Assembly: GCA_012519465.1 (NCBI GenBank)
Contig: JAAYQD010000220.1
Location: forward strand, 1 to 20,705
Direction: 5' to 3'
Origin: Candidatus Cloacimonadota bacterium
GTDB lineage: Bacteria > Cloacimonadota > Cloacimonadia > Cloacimonadales > Cloacimonadaceae
Length of the DNA stretch: 20,705 nt
Part shown: positions 1 through 8,156 of the stretch, one piece after another
How positions within the stretch are numbered: position 1 is the stretch's first letter
Layout: every line of letters begins with the position of its first letter
Program-made: the position numbers and the translations under genes
Notes under the pieces: model-generated
The model's input: only the letters and a program-made list of their open reading frames with translations
Databases searched by the model: none
Told to the model about the DNA's origin: nothing

Positions 1-1127
1 CCGGCATCGCGGATCAGGCTCACAATCTTGCCGATGGTACCGCCCCGCACGATGGAATCATCTATCAATACCACCCTTTTGCCATCAAAGAAATTGGGCA
101 GCACGTTATACTTTTGCCTCACGCCCTCATCACGTATCGTTTGCTGTGAATTGATAAAGGTGCGCCCCACATAGTGATTGCGGATGAGGCCCATGGACAT
201 CGGCAGCCCCCTTGCCTCGGCATAGCCCATGGCAATAAAGTTTGAGGAATCCGGCACCGGCACCACCATATCAGCTTCCAAATCCTGATCCAACACCGCC
301 AGCCGGGCACCTATCTTGTGCCTCACCTCATATACGTTTTCGTCAAAGTGATGGCTATCCGGCCGGGAAAAATAGACGTGTTCAAAGATGCAATGCTTTT
401 CACTATCTCCCTCGCGGAAGAGGTTGGGATCGTTTTCCACCACGCGGATGCCCTCATCATTCACCCTGATGATACCCGCCGGAGGCACCTCTTGAAATTC
501 ACTGATACCCAAGGTGGAAAGCGCACAGCTCTCGGATGCCACCACCACAGCTCCTTCCGGAGTTTTGCCCCACACCATGGGACGCATGCTAAGTGGATCT
601 CGGAACATATACATGGCGTGGCGCACCAATAGCAACCCGGAATACGCCCCGCGGATTTCTTTCATCATGGCCTTGATGGCTTCTGTGATGCCCTGCCGCT
701 GGCTCTGTATCTGCCAGGCGATATAGCGCAAGAGCAATTCACCATCGTTATCACTATTAAAATAAACCCCCTCTGCCTCCAGCTTGCCGCGCACCTCGTG
801 ATAATTCACCACATCCCCATTGCTTGCCAATGCATGGGAGGGTCCAAACAGAGTCTCCAAAAGGTGGGGCTGGCTGTTGAACTGAGTGGCGCTACCTTTG
901 GTGGGATAGCGCACGTGGCCGATGGCGATACTGCCGGGAAGCTCGGAAAGCTTTGCCTCCCTGAATACTTCCTTCACCAGTCCCATCTTCTTGCGCAGGC
1001 GTATCAGCTTGCCATCGCTAACCGCCATGCCACAGCTTTCCTGGCCGCGATGCTGTTCGGCAAACATCGCCAAAGCCGCCATCCGGGCTGCATGAGGCGA
1101 ACCAAAAACACCAACAATGCCACACAT
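1..1127 (-). CDS. purF: Amidophosphoribosyltransferase (partial, C-terminus beyond the left edge)
   Basis: First committed step of purine synthesis: PRPP plus glutamine gives 5-phosphoribosylamine. About 375 codons are visible; the frame stays open to base 1. The protein begins MCGIVGVFG, so Cys2 becomes the N-terminal nucleophile of the Ntn glutaminase domain once Met is removed; unlike the Bacillus type there is no propeptide. The PRPP-binding motif VVLIDDSIVRGGT lies at residues 352-364. A CIFEHVYFSRPDS segment resembles the stretch carrying the first Fe-S cysteine in Bacillus-type enzymes; the other cysteines would be off the window. About 100 residues are missing, judged from the usual 470-500. 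The ATG overlaps the plsY stop by one base (TAATG), with AGGAAG six bases upstream, so it is probably translationally coupled as third gene of der-plsY-purF. Confidence 0.95.
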   Translation of the reverse strand, partial: MCGIVGVFGSPHAARMAALAMFAEQHRGQESCGMAVSDGKLIRLRKKMGLVKEVFREAKLSELPGSIAIGHVRYPTKGSATQFNSQPHLLETLFGPSHALASNGDVVNYHEVRGKLEAEGVYFNSDNDGELLLRYIAWQIQSQRQGITEAIKAMMKEIRGAYSGLLLVRHAMYMFRDPLSMRPMVWGKTPEGAVVVASESCALSTLGISEFQEVPPAGIIRVNDEGIRVVENDPNLFREGDSEKHCIFEHVYFSRPDSHHFDENVYEVRHKIGARLAVLDQDLEADMVVPVPDSSNFIAMGYAEARGLPMSMGLIRNHYVGRTFINSQQTIRDEGVRQKYNVLPNFFDGKRVVLIDDSIVRGGTIGKIVSLIRDA

Positions 1128-1777
1128 TAGTGGCTTCCTTTCTTGCTGAAACTAATCTTGTTTTCCTCTTTGTTCTTCAATCTCTTCAGATTGGGAAGAT
1201 GCTTGATGATCACGATTGCCACCAGGGCAAGCGTGAGGATCAACAGCGGGAGATCCAATGCACCCAAAATGTGCTGCCCTACACTAAACAAAGCCAATCC
1301 CGATGCTGCCAAAACGGAACCCAGGGATACATAACGGCTGATGATCACCACTGCAAGAAACACTATGAGGGCAAATAGCAAAGCCCAAAGATTGAGGAGG
1401 ATAAACAGCCCCGCCGCTGTGGCTATCCCCTTGCCTCCCTTAAAATTGAGCCACACCGGATAGATATGCCCCAAAAAGGCGGCACCGGCAGCCAGGGCAA
1501 TCCAATAATCACCCGGTGCAAATATCATCTTTGCCAGCCATGCCACTGCCAGGCCTTTGCCCAGATCCAATGCCAATACAATCAATCCCGCCACCGTGCC
1601 ATAATTGCGCAGGGCGTTTGTGGCACCTATATTGCCACTGCCGGATTTGCGGATATCCGCCTTAAAAAACAGCTTTCCCATCAGCCAGCCAAATGGTATG
1701 CTGCCAATCAGATAAGCGATGGCTATCATCCTCAGGGGACAAGCCCAAAAGCTGCTGCAGCTATTCAGGTAGTTCAA
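1127..1777 (-). CDS. plsY: Glycerol-3-phosphate acyltransferase PlsY
   Basis: Integral inner-membrane enzyme that moves an acyl group from acyl-phosphate to glycerol-3-phosphate, the first step of phospholipid synthesis. Family motifs are clear: AYLIGSIPFGW near the N-terminus, SGSGNIGATNALR in the first loop, and FKGGKGIATAAG in the middle, with about five hydrophobic segments and a basic C-terminal tail. Start choice: the longest reading frame begins with ATG at 1783, but the Shine-Dalgarno AAAGGAG (1784-1790) touches that codon. The in-frame TTG at 1777 sits six bases after the SD and is preferred (216 aa). An internal ATG at 1729 is a weaker alternative. The TTG start overlaps the end of der by 17 bases, so translational coupling is likely. 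A PlsX gene is not in the window. Confidence 0.93.
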   Translation of the reverse strand: MNYLNSCSSFWACPLRMIAIAYLIGSIPFGWLMGKLFFKADIRKSGSGNIGATNALRNYGTVAGLIVLALDLGKGLAVAWLAKMIFAPGDYWIALAAGAAFLGHIYPVWLNFKGGKGIATAAGLFILLNLWALLFALIVFLAVVIISRYVSLGSVLAASGLALFSVGQHILGALDLPLLILTLALVAIVIIKHLPNLKRLKNKEENKISFSKKGSH

Positions 1778-3107
1778 GATCATCTCCTTTACGTCCCTTG
1801 AAGATGAGGCGAATGCTCACCCCTTCAAAGGAAAACATCTCTCTAAGCTGGTTATGCAAAAAGCGCCGGTAGTTTTCTGTAACCAATTGCGGCTGATTGC
1901 AGAAAAAGATAAATGTGGGCGGCTTGATGGAAGCCTGGGTCACATAATAGATTTTCACGTATTTGCCCTTGGGATGTGTGGGCGGGCGGCGGCCTATCAC
2001 CTTTTCCACAAAGCGGTTAAGCTCGCTGGTGGGAATTCGTTTTTGGGCTTCTTCCTCGATCTTTGCCACCGTTTCCATCACCCGATGGATGCGTTGGGAG
2101 GTTTTGGCAGAGATAAATTGCACGGGAGCAAACTGCAGAAAAGGCATTTCGCGATGCAATTCAGCTATAAATTTACTGGTGCTGTGTGTATCTTTTTCCA
2201 CCAAATCCCATTTGTTAAAAACAATCATAATCTCTTTCAAACGCCGCCTGGCATAAGATGCTATCTTTGTATCCTGTGCAGAGATAGGCTCGTCTGCGGC
2301 CAATACCAGCACCACCACATCACTTCTATCCACCGCCTCGATAGTGCGCATCGTGCTAAAGTATTCCACGCCATAATTTACCTTGGTTTTGCGCCTGAGG
2401 CCAGCGGTATCCACCAGGATATAATCCTTGCCATGATAGCGGAAAGGCGTATCTATGCTATCCCGCGTGGTGCCGGGAATCTCCGTAACAATCTGTTTAT
2501 CATCGCCTATCAAGAGGTTCACGATGGAGCTTTTGCCCACATTGGGCTTGCCCACCACGGCGATGCGAGTGATGGCGTCACCCGGCTCATCCAGATAAGC
2601 ATCTGCGGTTTCAGGGATTAAAGATAGCAGCTCATCCAAAAAGTTGCCGGTATTGCGCCCCTGTGAGGCAGAGATGGGGAAGGCATCTCCAAAACCGAGC
2701 TGCAAAAAGTCATAAAGCTCCCACTCAAACTTTTCGCTATCTGCTTTATTTGCCACCAGCATCACCTTATCTCTATGTGGGAAAAGGATTTTGGCGATCG
2801 CCATATCCATATCTGTGCAACCCGTCATCGCATCCACCATAAAGAGGATGAGATCGGATTCATCGATGGCAAGCATGGCCTGATGGAGTATCATCTTATC
2901 CATGGTCTCACTGCTATCAAATACTATGCCGCCAGTATCGATCAGGATGAATAATTTGCCTGTCCATTCCACTTCTTCGTATTTGCGGTCGCGGGTAACC
3001 CCCGCTTCAAAATCCACGATGGCTGAACGCTTGCGGCTCAAGCGGTTAAATAGGGTTGACTTGCCCACATTTGGTCTGCCAACTATGGATACAATGTACT
3101 TTCTCAT
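1761..3107 (-). CDS. der: Ribosome-assembly GTPase Der (EngA)
   Basis: Double-GTPase needed for late assembly of the 50S ribosomal subunit. First G domain: GRPNVGKST (residues 10-18), DTGG (57-60), NKAD (120-123). Second G domain: GKPNVGKSS (186-194), DTAG (233-236), NKWD (298-301). A KH-like C-terminal domain follows, with the family signature RRPPTHPKGKYVKIYYVTQ. At 448 aa it matches the usual length, so it is intact. AAGG lies six bases before the ATG. It is first in the operon with plsY and purF, a mixture of ribosome, lipid and purine functions seen only as shared transcription here. A TTGACA at 3168-3163 upstream has no convincing -10 partner, so the promoter is not assigned. Confidence 0.97.
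   Translation of the reverse strand: MRKYIVSIVGRPNVGKSTLFNRLSRKRSAIVDFEAGVTRDRKYEEVEWTGKLFILIDTGGIVFDSSETMDKMILHQAMLAIDESDLILFMVDAMTGCTDMDMAIAKILFPHRDKVMLVANKADSEKFEWELYDFLQLGFGDAFPISASQGRNTGNFLDELLSLIPETADAYLDEPGDAITRIAVVGKPNVGKSSIVNLLIGDDKQIVTEIPGTTRDSIDTPFRYHGKDYILVDTAGLRRKTKVNYGVEYFSTMRTIEAVDRSDVVVLVLAADEPISAQDTKIASYARRRLKEIMIVFNKWDLVEKDTHSTSKFIAELHREMPFLQFAPVQFISAKTSQRIHRVMETVAKIEEEAQKRIPTSELNRFVEKVIGRRPPTHPKGKYVKIYYVTQASIKPPTFIFFCNQPQLVTENYRRFLHNQLREMFSFEGVSIRLIFKGRKGDDLELPE
1784..1790 (-). promoter_or_regulatory. Shine-Dalgarno that decides the plsY start
   Basis: AAAGGAG read on the minus strand inside the 3' end of der. It abuts the first in-frame ATG (1783) with no spacer but lies six bases from an in-frame TTG (1777). 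This argues for TTG initiation. The inference is from spacing only. Confidence 0.55.
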
Positions 3108-3194
3108 CTCTTACCTTGTTTGTTGCTGGTATTTTGTGCAAGTCTTTTGGAGGCGGTCATTTTGTCAATGCCCACGGCTTTCTTGCCCGTCTAC

Positions 3195-3252
3195 TACCCT
3201 TGTCTCTCCTTTGTCTACACAAGGGTGATACAAGGGTGGTACAAGGGAGGCT
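3195..3252 (+). repeat. 58-nt ACAAGGG hairpin element, copy 1
   Basis: The left arm ACCCTTGTCTCTCCTTTG pairs with the right arm CAAGGGTGATACAAGGGT around a loop of about six bases. It is followed by a further ACAAGGG unit, giving direct repeats inside an inverted repeat. By manual alignment it matches 51 of 58 bases of the copy at 19136-19193. Four of the seven differences fall in the loop. Confidence 0.75.
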
Positions 3253-3261
3253 CATGAGCGA

Positions 3262-3300
3262 GGCAAGCGAAGCTTGCCGTTGAGAGCTTGCTATGCAAGC
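3262..3300. repeat. Paired mini-hairpins linked by GTTGAGA
   Basis: GGCAAGC-GAA-GCTTGCC (3262-3278) and GCTTGC-TAT-GCAAGC (3286-3300) are perfect stems with three-base loops. They are separated by GTTGAGA. The same GTTGAG linker spaces the hairpins at 18535-18624. Their function is unknown. Confidence 0.65.
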
Positions 3301-3301
3301 A

Positions 3302-3369
3302 GGTTTTAGGAGATAGGTGTTAGGGGTTAGGGGTTAGGGCTAAAGCCAAGTCTATTTCGAATTAGTGAA
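3302..3369 (-). repeat. Dispersed intergenic repeat, inverted copy
   Basis: Read on the minus strand it gives TTCACTAATTCGAAATAGAC followed by TTGGCTTTAG and CCTAACCCCTAACACCT. This is the same order as the plus-strand copies at 5169-5263, 18643-18733 and 18963-19077. Confidence 0.65.
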
Positions 3370-3546
3370 GTTTGAGTATTTAGTTTAGAAATAAAAAGTA
3401 AAGCCTCCTTTATGCTTGCGAAGAGCACGCTGAACTACGAGCCATGTGAATAATCAAATGCTGCGCAGCAGCCTTCAATACTCGCGCAGCGAGCCCCTAT
3501 CACCTAACACCCAACCCCTATCACCTTGCGGCGCTAACGCCGCATC

Positions 3547-5007
3547 TCACTCCTGCTCCTGTATATTCTTCAATACAAAGCTCCGCAGGATTTCCACAGG
3601 AATCATATCGATATTGTGTTTATCCACCAATACGGTGAGGGTATCGCGTGGCCTTATTTCCACACTGCCAGAGGGTGCTATTATCTCTCCATCCCTCTTG
3701 ATGAGGGTGATCAAGGTGCCGGGAGGCAGCTTCAGATCGGATACCAGGCAGGAGCCCTCATAAAATTCCTCATCAATATAAAGCTCCACAATCTCGTAAT
3801 TGGTATCCTGCACCGTGATTAGTTCCAGGATTCTGGGGGCTTTGGTATCCTCTTTTACTATCAGTTTGAATTTCTTTGCCAAAGCCACTATGCTGGTGCC
3901 TTGTAGTATCATGGAGAGGGTAACGATAAAGAATACCAGGTTAAAGATAGTGTGATCGGGATCCAAGCCCAATGCCAAGGGATAGGTTGCCAACACGATG
4001 GGCACGGCGCCTCTGATGCCGATTGCGGAGAGGAATACCTTTTCCTTTAGGCTCAGCTTGTCCAACAAAGTAAGCAAAAACACGGTGATGGGCCTGCCCA
4101 CCAGGGTGATGATGGCAAACAGGATGAGGCCCTGCTGCCAGATATTCACAAAAGAGCGGGGGAAAGACAATAGCCCCAAGAGGATAAAGAGCGCCACGTT
4201 CGTGACGAAAGAGAGGATATTGCTAAAGGCGATCAGTCCCTTTTTGTAAGGGATGGCTTTGTTACCTATATAAAGCCCGGCAAAAAAGGAAGATAGCATC
4301 CCACTGGCGCCGATTACCTCTGCCAAACTGTAGCTGAGGAAGACCACGGAAAACATATAGATATAAAAGAATTCTGCTTCCAGATGCCTGATCTTATGAA
4401 ACACATACACCGCCAGATAGCCCACCGCCAAGCCCATGCCCACTCCGCCCACCAGCTTCCACAAAAACAAGAGGAAAGCCTGGGTGGTGCTCATCCCGGC
4501 GCCTGTGATGAGACTGATGATAAACAGAGTCAACACCACTGCCATGGGGTCGTTGGATACCGATTCCAGCTCGCTGAGGGTTTTGATCCTTTTCTCCAAA
4601 GATTTGCCCTTCAGGATGGAAAATACAGCGGCGGCATCTGTGGAAGAGATGATGGAGCAGATCAGCATTGCCGTCAAAAACTCCCAGCCCACAACCCAGT
4701 GAAAGATGAGGGCTGTGATGAGAGCGGTGAGGATTACCCCCACGGTAGCCAAAAGAGCCACAGGGCGCATTACCAGCTTGAAATGAGCCAGCTTTGTGCT
4801 AAACCCGCCAATAAATAGAATCAGCATCAAAGCTACGTTTGCCACCTCTTTCACCATCACCGCATCATCCAGGTGAATGATGCCGGTTACATCGCTACCA
4901 AAGATGATTCCTATCATCAAAGACATCAGAATTACTGGCACATTTATCTTGTGAAACACACTTGCCATTATTACCAATGCCAGCAAAGCCAGTGCAGCGA
5001 CGATCAT
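3547..5007 (-). CDS. CPA1-family cation (K+ or Na+)/proton antiporter, NhaP2/CvrA-like
   Basis: Inner-membrane exchanger for pH and cation homeostasis. The first ~390 residues are strongly hydrophobic, consistent with about twelve membrane segments. CPA1 motifs are visible: ICSIISSTDAAAVFSIL (around 117-132) and ELESVSNDPMAV (147-157), whose Asp residues belong to the ion-binding core in this family. The C-terminal ~90 residues form a soluble RCK_C (TrkA_C)-like domain, with LPPGTLITLIKRDGEI and RPRDTLTVLV; such domains usually gate K+/H+ antiporters of the NhaP2 type. At 486 aa it is close to the family length. GGGAG lies upstream of the ATG. It is monocistronic and separated from both neighbours by repeats. 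K+ versus Na+ preference cannot be read from the sequence. Confidence 0.88.
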   Translation of the reverse strand: MIVAALALLALVIMASVFHKINVPVILMSLMIGIIFGSDVTGIIHLDDAVMVKEVANVALMLILFIGGFSTKLAHFKLVMRPVALLATVGVILTALITALIFHWVVGWEFLTAMLICSIISSTDAAAVFSILKGKSLEKRIKTLSELESVSNDPMAVVLTLFIISLITGAGMSTTQAFLLFLWKLVGGVGMGLAVGYLAVYVFHKIRHLEAEFFYIYMFSVVFLSYSLAEVIGASGMLSSFFAGLYIGNKAIPYKKGLIAFSNILSFVTNVALFILLGLLSFPRSFVNIWQQGLILFAIITLVGRPITVFLLTLLDKLSLKEKVFLSAIGIRGAVPIVLATYPLALGLDPDHTIFNLVFFIVTLSMILQGTSIVALAKKFKLIVKEDTKAPRILELITVQDTNYEIVELYIDEEFYEGSCLVSDLKLPPGTLITLIKRDGEIIAPSGSVEIRPRDTLTVLVDKHNIDMIPVEILRSFVLKNIQEQE

Positions 5008-5264
5008 TTCCTTGCTCCCGGAGTTGTTATTTTTGTGGTGGCTAAAACCAATAACACAGTGTTTTATTATTAAGGGAATCGGTCAAGGGGAATTTTACGC
5101 TTGCTTTGCAAGCAGGGGCCAGTGGACAGTGAACAGTGAACAGGGTAGCGGCTGGCGCCATTTTGGTTTAACCACGAATTACACGAATTACCAGGATTTC
5201 ACTTATTCAAAATAGACTTGGCATTAGCGAAGCCCTAAAACCTAACACCTAACACCTGACACCT
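5008..5264. repeat. Intergenic repeat block upstream of the antiporter
   Basis: No gene. It contains the mini-hairpin GCTTGC-TTT-GCAAGC (5099-5113), a short tandem of GTGGACAGTGAACAGTGAAC type (about 5118-5138), and a forward copy of the dispersed repeat (5169-5263): ACCACGAATTACACGAATTA, then TTCACTTATTCAAAATAGAC, then TAGCGAAGCC and CCTAACACCT units. The antiporter promoter must lie here, but no clear -35/-10 pair was found. Confidence 0.65.
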
Positions 5265-5304
5265 AAAAAAAGCCCCCTGCTTGGAAAAGCAGGGGGCTTT
5301 TTTT
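5265..5304. terminator. Strong bidirectional intrinsic terminator
   Basis: Seven A, then stem GCCCCCTGCTT (5272-5282), loop GGAA, stem AAGCAGGGGGC (5287-5297), then seven T. The 11-bp stem is perfect and GC-rich, with A/T runs on both sides, so it should work on either strand. It lies 18 bases after the stop of the 882-aa secreted-protein gene on the minus strand, which it most likely terminates. Confidence 0.93.
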
Positions 5305-5322
5305 ATCTTAAAGAGACGTATA

Positions 5323-7971
5323 TTATTTAATCATCACGGCTTTGGAGCCATAGCTCTTATCGCCAGTTTGCATGCGGATGTAATACACACCGGTTCCACA
5401 TTCGCTGCCATCTTCAGCCAAGCCATCCCAGGTGACGGCGTGATAGCCGGCTTCTTTCATACCCATGGGGTAGCTTCTTACCAATTGGCCGCGGCTGTTG
5501 TAGATACGGATATCCACGTTGCCAGCTTTTGCCAGCTGGTAGGGGATGCGGGTGCTGGGGTTGAAGGGGTTGGGGAATGCAGCCATCAGCTGTGTAGTGA
5601 GAGGAATCTCCGGAGCGGTGCCATCGTGACCACCCATGTTGAACTGGATGCTGATGGGACCGTGGAAGTTGCTGCTGCCATCAAAATCAGAGTTTTGCAG
5701 CCAATAGTAATACATGCCGGGCTCGTAGATTTCAGAATCCACAAATGCATAGCTCTGAGCGTGAGAGGTGTTTGTAGCAGCAATCATGGGGCTCACCAAG
5801 AGGGCGGAAGCCAGGTCATCGTTCATGGCGCGATAGATATAGTATCCCATCACACCGGTCTCGGTTTGGGTTACCCAGTTCAGCTGCACAAAGTTGTTGG
5901 CGCTGATGGTGGCGGTGAAGGAGGAAAGCTCCACAGGAACGGTGCCTTCTTCTTTACAATCTATTTTAATCGGATTGGTTTTACCGCCCAAGGGGGCAAC
6001 CGTGCTCACGCCATTCCAGATACCATCAGGGGAGGTGCACCAGGAATAGATTTCTCCGGTTTCAAAATCACGGATTTCCAATCTCTTGATACCAGGGAAG
6101 CCGGGGCCGCCGGTGGGCATAAGACAATTGGGGATAATCAGACCCCAGGCACCGTTTACGTTGTCGATATGATCTCGGTAATACTCAAGGATTTGGGTAA
6201 CACCGGTAATGTCCAAACCATCGCTTTCAATCACGTTCATGTTGATGGGACGACCTGTGCCTGCCTCGTTATCATACACAGCCATAAAGTATTTGCCAGG
6301 GGCATCGGTTTCACCCCAAAGGAGAGTTCCTTGGTAACTGCTTGTTTCTGTATCAAATCTGAGCACCTTGATGCTGCTTTGGCTGGTCAAACGGAGGGCT
6401 ACAGTTGTGCCGTCATCGCCATCATTGAGCATAAGTCTGAAATAAATCTCGTTGCCGGCGTCAAATCTTTCGTTGCCGGTAGGCTCTGCCATAAACCAGC
6501 CTGTGTAGCTACCGGATGCATCGGTGGTAAATTCGCTGTAGTTCCCAGCGGTGGTGAAATTACGAGCGGTGGCTCTGGTAAATGTATTATCTGGGTTCAC
6601 ATAAATGGGGTTTCCTGCAGCGTTATAGTTCAAAGCGTCTGTATCATACACAAATCCGGGGTAGTAGCGATAGGTGCTATTGGGGTTCAGGTTTTTCAAA
6701 GTCAATCTGGCTGCCCAGGTGACACGATCGTTATTGGTGCCACGAAAGCCCTGGATGTATTGAGGGAAGAGCACTTCCTCAAGGGCAGGGCCGCTCTTGG
6801 TCTTATGGCTTACGCTGGGGACAGCGCCATCGGTTTTGTAATTGATATCACTGCCGCTATTGGTATACGAATATATCTTGAAATAGTAAGTGGTTTCACC
6901 ATTGAGATTGATAAAGGTATAGGTTTCGGTGCTGGGTGCTGGTATATTGCGAACAAGGCTGCTGCTGGTTTCAACAACGCCATCCGCGGGGTCTGCAATA
7001 TCGTTAAATCCAACATCACTGGCCTTGATGATATAGCCATCGGGCAGCACGCCAGCTGTGGGTCTTTCCCAAGTGAGGGTTATTTCTGAATAGGGGGTGG
7101 GTCCATCTTCAGCGGCAAACTCTGTGGGATAGTTGGTGGGCTCATACTTCAGCACATTGCCTTTACAAGAAACAGCCTGGCTTTTAGATCCACTTGAAAC
7201 GGTAACATCTTGTGAATAGCTTCCGGCGCTAAGGCCTTCTTTCAGGCGCACGTTGATGGTGGTGGCGGCTACGGTGCCACCGCTTTCGTTCAAATTGAGA
7301 GAGGAGAGATAGTTGGTGTCGCCATCTTTTTTGATTTCATAAGCTGCAGGGGCGGTGATCAGGATATCTTCCGTAAGGTTGCTGCCGCTCACGATGAAAT
7401 TCTGTGAAGCTGAAGGGCCAGAGCCAAGAAGATAGGAGAAACCGGTTAGGTTGTTGGGATCTACGGTGATGGTAGGATCGCCTCCAGCGTAGGAAGTCCA
7501 TTCGATAGTATCAACTATTACTTGTCTAGTACCGGTAGATCTGATTTGTAAAACAACGTTTCCAGAAATATTGATAGCTTGGCTATAAAGTACTGGTGTG
7601 TCGCTGTCTTTGTCTACTAAGATCTCACTGCCAATTTGTTGGTTATTCACATAAACTTGAAGTTTTCTTGATTCTTGGCCTGAAGTGAACCCTCTTACAT
7701 ATTTAAATGTAAGGGTTCCCATGCCACCGCTATAAGTGGGCGAAGTCACCCATCTATTGCCACTAGTACCAAAACAGATGGCTTTTCCATCCAAAGTTTC
7801 ACTGGTTCTGGCACCTTCTGCCGTCCATATGACACCGTCAGTGCCTGTCCAGCTGCGTGATAAATAATTATTTGGGCTATCAGTGGGTAGGTTGGTAAAA
7901 TCTTCCGTCCCCTGCGCCCATATCAGGCTTGCCATCATGGCGAGTAGCAAAATAAATAATAGCTTTTTCAT
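5323..7971 (-). CDS. Secreted multidomain protein with FPNPFNPST/T9SS-type C-terminal domain
   Basis: 882 aa. Signal peptide MKKLLFILLLAMMASLIWAQ, cleaved after about residue 19. Residues ~21-160 form a beta-rich, lectin-like module with two Trp-containing strands. Residues ~165-273 form an Ig-like module with an SGSNLTEDILITAP segment, a pattern common in secreted Bacteroidota/FCB proteins. Residues ~277-395 resemble fibronectin type III (LTWERPTAGVLPDGYIIKAS). A ~300-residue middle region is not recognised. A second Fn3-like module starts at VELSSFTATISANNFVQLNW. The last 84 residues (799-882), beginning FPNPFNPSTRIPYQL and containing GTGVYYIRMQ, match the sorting/FlgD-like domain. An extracellular or surface role is inferred; no catalytic site is seen. 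AGGAG lies five bases before the ATG, with a promoter upstream and a strong terminator downstream. Confidence 0.85.
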   Translation of the reverse strand: MKKLLFILLLAMMASLIWAQGTEDFTNLPTDSPNNYLSRSWTGTDGVIWTAEGARTSETLDGKAICFGTSGNRWVTSPTYSGGMGTLTFKYVRGFTSGQESRKLQVYVNNQQIGSEILVDKDSDTPVLYSQAINISGNVVLQIRSTGTRQVIVDTIEWTSYAGGDPTITVDPNNLTGFSYLLGSGPSASQNFIVSGSNLTEDILITAPAAYEIKKDGDTNYLSSLNLNESGGTVAATTINVRLKEGLSAGSYSQDVTVSSGSKSQAVSCKGNVLKYEPTNYPTEFAAEDGPTPYSEITLTWERPTAGVLPDGYIIKASDVGFNDIADPADGVVETSSSLVRNIPAPSTETYTFINLNGETTYYFKIYSYTNSGSDINYKTDGAVPSVSHKTKSGPALEEVLFPQYIQGFRGTNNDRVTWAARLTLKNLNPNSTYRYYPGFVYDTDALNYNAAGNPIYVNPDNTFTRATARNFTTAGNYSEFTTDASGSYTGWFMAEPTGNERFDAGNEIYFRLMLNDGDDGTTVALRLTSQSSIKVLRFDTETSSYQGTLLWGETDAPGKYFMAVYDNEAGTGRPINMNVIESDGLDITGVTQILEYYRDHIDNVNGAWGLIIPNCLMPTGGPGFPGIKRLEIRDFETGEIYSWCTSPDGIWNGVSTVAPLGGKTNPIKIDCKEEGTVPVELSSFTATISANNFVQLNWVTQTETGVMGYYIYRAMNDDLASALLVSPMIAATNTSHAQSYAFVDSEIYEPGMYYYWLQNSDFDGSSNFHGPISIQFNMGGHDGTAPEIPLTTQLMAAFPNPFNPSTRIPYQLAKAGNVDIRIYNSRGQLVRSYPMGMKEAGYHAVTWDGLAEDGSECGTGVYYIRMQTGDKSYGSKAVMIK

Positions 7972-8012
7972 AACGTCTCCTAAATCTTGCGATTTAATGT
8001 TTTTCTAATTTT

Positions 8013-8042
8013 ATTATACGATTGAATACAAAATAAATGCAA
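8013..8042 (-). promoter_or_regulatory. Sigma70-type promoter for the secreted protein
   Basis: On the minus strand: -35 TTGCAT (8042-8037), 18-base spacer, perfect -10 TATAAT (8018-8013). The predicted start is 35-40 bases before the ATG at 7971. A small TAAATC-TTGC-GATTTA hairpin (7981-7996) sits just before the ribosome site. Confidence 0.65.
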
Positions 8043-8156
8043 CCCACATTCTTGGCAAGTCTTATTTTGTCTTAAAAATGCAGTTTCGTTTGTATATGTC
8101 TCACATGGTGCAGGTTAGGCTGTGGCAATTGTTCCTGCAAATATATGTTACTGCTT

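Larger units (their letters stand above)
3108..3546. repeat. Repeat-filled spacer between der and the antiporter
   Basis: No credible gene. It holds, in order: a 58-nt hairpin element (3195-3252); two perfect mini-hairpins joined by GTTGAGA (3262-3300); an inverted copy of the dispersed 'TTCACTAATTC..AATAGACTTGGCTTTAG' element (3302-3369), including a short TTAGGGG-like run; then three perfect mini-hairpins: GCTG-CG-CAGC within 3459-3470, CTCGC-GCA-GCGAG (3481-3493), and TGCGGCG-CTAA-CGCCGCA (3527-3544). The last ends two bases before the antiporter stop codon. It has no T-run, so it is a weak terminator at best. Confidence 0.7.

Noticed and set aside
1854..2621. 255-codon open frame on the plus strand
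   Set aside because: Antisense to der, with no ribosome site and no recognisable protein pattern.
3105..3168. Promoter of der from TTGACA at 3168-3163
   Set aside because: No acceptable -10 hexamer at 15-19 bases; left unassigned.
3056..3283. Small plus-strand frame ending in GDTRVVQGRL, similar to a frame at 19141-19335 with GETRVVQGWL
   Set aside because: The resemblance comes from the shared 58-nt DNA repeat. Both frames run into antisense coding or repeat DNA and have no ribosome site.
3316..3340. Telomere-like TTAGGGG tandem
   Set aside because: Only three units, and they match the CCTAACACCT boxes of the dispersed repeat read on the other strand.
5281..7089. 602-codon open frame on the plus strand
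   Set aside because: It lies wholly opposite the 882-aa secreted protein, begins inside the terminator hairpin, and its translation lacks domains or any signal other than what antisense of a low-stop coding frame gives.
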